From Coemansia sp. RSA 922 (taxonomy: Eukaryota > Kickxellomycota > Kickxellomycetes > Kickxellales > Kickxellaceae), in contig JANBQS010000337.1 in the NCBI GenBank assembly GCA_027577415.1, positions 1-20,735 on the forward strand: DNA of 20,735 nt, written 5' to 3'. How positions within the stretch are numbered: position 1 is the first letter of the stretch; each line of letters starts with the position of its first letter. A program made the position numbers and the translations under genes. Shown piece after piece: positions 17,046 to 20,735 of the stretch. Under the pieces are notes generated by a model, which was not told the origin of the DNA, searched no databases, and saw nothing but the letters and a program-made list of their open reading frames with translations.

Positions 17046-17765
17046 TTAGTAGCCAAAGTCCTCCAAGCCAATGCCAGTGAAATGGATAAAAGGGTAGATC
17101 ATCGTTACTGCAACGGCAAGGCTGACGGTAGGCTTGGTTTCTGCGTTCAAGAGGCTCATAGAGCGTACAATACCAAAGGCAAAATAGAAACACAAGACAG
17201 TCGCTAAAACAAAGGCAATGGCAAACCTAGAAAATGACCAATATGGCTCCACAATATGAAGCAAGCCTGCAATAAATCCAGTGCAACCACCGTAGGCATT
17301 TATAGCCCACTTGTTCATGACATCGACCTTGGTTTGCATTGTAAACACTGTGATTACCGCAAAGTAAACTGTAGCAATAAAACATGCCTGCATCGGAACA
17401 ATATCGGTAAAGTACCAGACTAACAGGTTAATGAGGTAGGCCGAAGTGCAAGTAAACAGAGTCAAAAAGCCAGCGCTGGCAACTTGCGAGCGACGCATAT
17501 CCCACAGTCCGACCATGGAGAATATGGAGTTTAGGATAAGTGAGAAAATCAGCAGCCAGCTGTTAGAATAGTCAAGTACCACAAACTCAAACCATAGAAT
17601 ACCACGAAGTAACAAGGAGTTTAGCAGTAGTTGAACCGTAAGCACGCGACAAATTCTGTTGACATAGGTGTTGCGAACTGTAATATCTGACTCGATAATT
17701 GAAGCGCCTAGCGCTTGGCTGTTATTGACGTGGTCGTAGAACTCGGCGGCTTGTTCTTCCATCAT
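17046..17765 (-). CDS. BAX-inhibitor-1/Lifeguard-like seven-helix membrane protein, copy 2
   Basis: 239 aa from the first of two adjacent ATGs (17765 and 17762). The frame continues 82 codons upstream only to a TTG, through the TATA box, so that extension is not used. Topology matches copy 1, and the length is identical. FTMQTKVD (141-148) is the closest of the three to the TMBIM consensus. The gating aspartates are replaced by G198 (FAFG) and P225 (IYPF). The strongest shared block is DYSNSWLLIFSLILNSIFSM (residues 65-84), then VGLWDMRRSQ. A minus-strand TATA box lies 35 bases upstream. The N-terminal 30 residues are acidic and unlike copy 1, which suggests an older duplication. Function is unproven; a calcium-leak or stress role is inferred from family. 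Confidence 0.65.
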   Translation of the reverse strand: MMEEQAAEFYDHVNNSQALGASIIESDITVRNTYVNRICRVLTVQLLLNSLLLRGILWFEFVVLDYSNSWLLIFSLILNSIFSMVGLWDMRRSQVASAGFLTLFTCTSAYLINLLVWYFTDIVPMQACFIATVYFAVITVFTMQTKVDVMNKWAINAYGGCTGFIAGLLHIVEPYWSFSRFAIAFVLATVLCFYFAFGIVRSMSLLNAETKPTVSLAVAVTMIYPFIHFTGIGLEDFGY

Positions 17766-18253
17766 TCTTGATTCTTTCTCCAAGTAAGGGCGAGTTTTTT
17801 TTTTATAAACCTTTTTTTTTACACAATATACAGGTAATGATGCAGAGTATGAGAGATGGTAATGTGAGCAGAAAATGTATAGTAGAGAAGAAAAGAAAGT
17901 GTGGATAGGTAGCATGCCTTCTTTCAATGCCTTCAATCTATGTAGTAAGCGTGATATCGACAAAGGATGCACTTTGGACATTCTTTTTGCTCTTTCTCCG
18001 GGTTTTTTCAAAGTACTTTATCTATTCTACTTTGTTGTTTTTGCCTACATTTTACAAAGAGGAGTCTTGTCAAAGTGCGGGCTATTAATAATGTCAATAA
18101 ACTTTTGAAGCAAAGCTACTGTTTTTGTGCTTTCACGACACTGAGAAAAAGAGCGTTATTTTATTTATTGTGATACAGAGAAGAAGAAAACATATAAAGT
18201 TGTACATGGCTAAAACTATACACAATTCTAGACAAGATTTAAAAAAAAAATGG
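17766..18253. other. Intergenic region and promoter of array copy 2
   Basis: No gene seen. On the coding (minus) strand TATAAAAA lies at 17807-17800, 35 bases before the ATG. Further upstream are CATTCTTTTTGC (17979-17990), CTTTTTGCTCTTTCTC (17983-17998) and the palindrome AAAGTACTTT (18010-18019). Each has a counterpart in the region upstream of copy 3, near 19301-19374. Confidence 0.5.
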
Positions 18254-18976
18254 CTACTTGTAATCAAAAGTAAAGTCGTCAATCGCCATGTAGGGAATAA
18301 AAGGGTGAACCAGACCCATGGTCACGGCCAAGCTGACAGTCGGCTTGACGCTGGGTGTAAAGTAGTCCGTAGACCTAAAGATGCCAACCATTATGTAGGC
18401 AGCAATAAAGAAAGCAATAGCCAGAGCACCCAGATACTCGCCAATAAACTGGTAGCTAAAGATAAAGTGCGCAGCAATAGAAATAATAAATATGGATCCA
18501 GCAAGGAAGTAGGCAGCGACTGGGCTAAATATGTCATGGTCAGTCTGCATGGTAAACACTGCGATAGCTCCAAATACACCCGTCGCAATGAAGCAGCCGT
18601 TGGCTGGCGAGTACGAGTAGAATGAAAAGACAGCGAGGTTCACCAGGTAGGCCCAAATACAAGTGAATAGAACGGTAAATGCAATGCTATACACCTGTGA
18701 GTCGCGCTTCTTCCATAACCCCACCAGTGAGAAAATGGAGTTGATGATGAGTGAGAAGATTAGCAGCCAGCTGTTGGAGTAGTCGTGGATAGTGAACTCG
18801 AACCATCTGATAGCTAGAAGAAAGACAGAAAAGCCTAGCAACTGTGCGGCAAACACTCGGCTCACTTTATGTATATAATCGTGGCGAGTACTCCGGTCAG
18901 AATAGCGCAGTGTCCTGACGCTCATAAAGTCATCATCAGCTCCATCAAGAGTAGTAAATTCGTGTAGTTCGGCCAT
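18254..18976 (-). CDS. BAX-inhibitor-1/Lifeguard-like seven-helix membrane protein, copy 3
   Basis: 240 aa from the ATG at 18976. It has the same seven-helix plan as copies 1 and 2. RHDYIHKVSR (31-40) matches copy 1, DYSNSWLLIFSLI (65-77) matches copy 2, and FTMQTDHD (141-148) is the QTK-x-D region with Lys replaced by Asp. The family aspartates are again absent: G198 (MVG) and P225 (VHPF). The C-terminal helix begins KPTVSLAV as in copy 2. The cytosolic N-terminus is acidic. TATA-like ATATAAAAAA lies 60-70 bases upstream of the ATG and CACTTGCAT about 80-88 bases upstream, similar spacing to copy 1. Membrane protein call is firm; the TMBIM relation is moderately supported. Confidence 0.65.
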   Translation of the reverse strand: MAELHEFTTLDGADDDFMSVRTLRYSDRSTRHDYIHKVSRVFAAQLLGFSVFLLAIRWFEFTIHDYSNSWLLIFSLIINSIFSLVGLWKKRDSQVYSIAFTVLFTCIWAYLVNLAVFSFYSYSPANGCFIATGVFGAIAVFTMQTDHDIFSPVAAYFLAGSIFIISIAAHFIFSYQFIGEYLGALAIAFFIAAYIMVGIFRSTDYFTPSVKPTVSLAVTMGLVHPFIPYMAIDDFTFDYK

Positions 18977-20735
18977 TGTAATTAGCGAGTTTTTACTTTT
19001 TTAGAGAAAAAAGTTGTTGTTGCGACGTCCACCACTTTTTTATATGCCTATGAGAATGCAAGTGTAATAATGCGAGAGTACTTTTTTTGGGTAAGAGTGA
19101 GAAAGCAAGTAATAATGAAAAATGAAGAAGTGAAGAAGAGCTTCCGATAAAAAAAAAGGCATGGACTCTATACCGTTCAAGCGCTTACCTGTATCCATCC
19201 TTAGCAGAGCATCTATCTTTTTGGCGAGATAGAGGATGTTCTCTGCTTAATACAAAGTGTCTCTTTAGTCTTTGGTTTCTGCACTCTTTTTATTTTGGAT
19301 GCAAAAAGAATGCAAAGATCTAATGGCGCCTTTTGTAAAAAGGGGAGAGTACTTTGAGCTTTTTGGCTCTTTCTATACACAGCATACTTTTTTTTGAAAA
19401 AGGCTAGATCAAGTTTCCTATTGGACTTGCTGACTAGAGGTGATTAGCCAAATTTATCAATTGTCAGAGATTTACCAAGAAGTGCAGTGCATTTTTTGCG
19501 CAGCACGACGCTTATCTGGGTTTGTATCTACGGGAACAATAGAACTAGCTGTACACATAACAAAAAGGTGATGCCGTTCACAGTGACGGACAAGTGGCTT
19601 TCTGGCTAGAAACAAGGGAGCACCTTTTTTTTTCTTTCTTGTCTCAGTGAAGGATCCCGGAAAGGAAAAACAATGAATCTTTTCTGACTGCGGCCACCAA
19701 TCTGTTCTTGATTTCACACTCAGCTCTCTCTCTCGCTCCTAGAACGTGTCAAGTGGCTCGTGCGCAAGAAACATGGCTTAGCAGTCACAAGAATGAAGAA
19801 TCCGGGACTCATTTACATTCACCGGCACTTGAAATAAAAAAACTCCGTTGGTGCAGCAGTAAAACGGGGGGCAAGGAACAATGTCAAATACTTTCGTAAT
19901 GCCGACTATGAAGGCCAGAGAAAAGGGGGGTGGTACGGTCGCAGCAGCGTCTAAAAAGACTGTAGAAAAAGAAAAAGGAGTATTGTGAATTAGCAATGTC
20001 CGGCGCAGTATTCATTGTGCCTATGGAAAAATCAAGCTATAGTTTTCCCAAGTAGGACACTTTGGTAATAAAAAAAGGATGACGTATCCCGTGCACTCTA
20101 AGAGTGTAAATATTTTTTGCTGCGGTACCCACATCATTACTCACATTTCGAAGCGCAGTAAAAAAAATACGTCCACATGCCTTTTCTAACCTCCCCCCAC
20201 ATGCAAGAAAAATACAATGCAGGCAAATTAGAACACACTAGAAGCAAGCACAGAACAGCCGAAAAGGCTCCTCTATTTCACTAAAGAGATGTGCTGTCGA
20301 TCATCAGTTCATTATTATTTATTTTTCGCTGACGAAATGGAAATCAACACAACCCACCCCAACGACTCAAGTAATAACAGTTTCCATTCCGCAGCAAAAA
20401 CGGGTTATTCCGAAATTCTTTAAGAAAAAGTTCTTTCCACAGCAAATGGGGAAATTAATCCTCATCTCTTTTCTGCAGCTTGGGTCTCACGCCCAGGGCC
20501 CTCGCATCCTCACTTGCTGTCTACCAGAACATGAGGCAAGGGTCAGAAGGGAGGGAGGGGGTGTCTGGCCTGCACACCTGCCTTGGGAGGTGGGGGAGGT
20601 CTTCACAGAAGTCTTGGCGCGATCGCGGAGATAAGACAATGATGAGAAAGAAAAAACGAAAAATCAGGAACGACTGTGGCCAGGTGACAAACGCCAGGAC
20701 CAGCAGTATTAGCCATTTATAAATAGACACGCCAA
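18977..20735. other. Gene-free right flank with array-like promoter blocks
   Basis: No convincing coding region or structural RNA in 1.76 kb. The frames present are short, low-complexity or begin at GTG. The first 400 bases look like the copy 3 promoter: TATA-like 19036-19045, ATGCAAGTG 19056-19064, AGAGTACTTT 19075-19084 and 19346-19355, GCAAAAAGAATG 19301-19312 and CTTTTTGGCTCTTTCT 19359-19374. A perfect donor-like CAG|GTAAGC occurs on the minus strand near 19191. From about 20460 to 20640 the DNA is notably more G/C-rich than its surroundings. A palindromic TTTATAAA (20716-20723) near the right edge could serve a gene beyond the window. Confidence 0.5.
19203..19247. repeat. Imperfect 16-bp hairpin
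   Basis: AGCAGAG (19203-19209) pairs with CTCTGCT (19241-19247), CATC (19210-19213) with GATG (19235-19238), and TATCT (19214-19218) with AGATA (19227-19231). That gives 16 pairs with two small bulges on one side and an 8-base loop. It lies about 230 bases upstream of array copy 3. It could be a structured RNA element or a degenerate inverted repeat. Confidence 0.45.

Noticed and set aside
17766..18011. 82-codon N-terminal extension of array copy 2
   Set aside because: It starts at TTG and crosses the TATA box; the ATG at 17765 gives a length matching copies 1 and 3.
1..20735. CRISPR arrays, tRNA, rRNA
   Set aside because: No regularly spaced repeats, and no B-box or rRNA-like sequence was recognised by eye; the gene content is eukaryotic.

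Overview
This window looks like fungal nuclear DNA. It carries a class IV-type chitin synthase, a single-subunit replication protein A gene, a TTI1-like HEAT-repeat gene, TATA boxes and AATAAA signals, and it has no bacterial operon structure. Long coding regions are intronless (chitin synthase >3.9 kb, TTI1-like 3.2 kb, RPA1 1.9 kb). Intergenic DNA is AT-rich with many A/T homopolymer runs. An early-diverging, intron-poor fungus (for example Kickxellomycotina) would fit, but that is inference from style and not a proven placement.

Layout: (1) 1-3982, minus: chitin synthase, its 3' part cut by the left edge. A long leader region (to a TATA box near 5203-5210) holds likely 5'UTR intron signals. 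(2) 5694-6938 and 7190-8293, both minus: two paralogous zinc metallo-beta-lactamase-fold enzymes of the NAPE-PLD/Fmp30 family, one with a mitochondrial-type presequence and one without. (3) 8522-11749, plus: TTI1-like protein, divergent from the second paralogue. (4) 12010-13233, plus: an intact gene that appears to join a retrotransposon gag-like domain to an isolated DIRS-type tyrosine recombinase core-binding domain. (5) 13281-13511, minus: a small secreted six-cysteine protein, divergent from (6) 13786-15732, plus: RPA1, whose promoter carries ACGCGT, TTTCGTG and TTTCGCGC cell-cycle elements. (7) 15811-16530, 17046-17765, 18254-18976, all minus: a tandem array of three seven-helix proteins resembling BAX-inhibitor-1/Lifeguard (TMBIM) proteins, but lacking both family aspartates. 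(8) 18977-20735: no convincing gene; promoter-like repeats of the array and one hairpin.

The genes do not form one pathway. The two most unusual parts are the gag/recombinase-derived gene and the tandem TMBIM-like array. The array copies share short upstream blocks (CACTTGCAT, AAAGTACTCT and others), which suggests common control or duplicated promoters. Many apparent 5' extensions of the reading frames start at TTG or GTG; I used the first plausible ATG instead.
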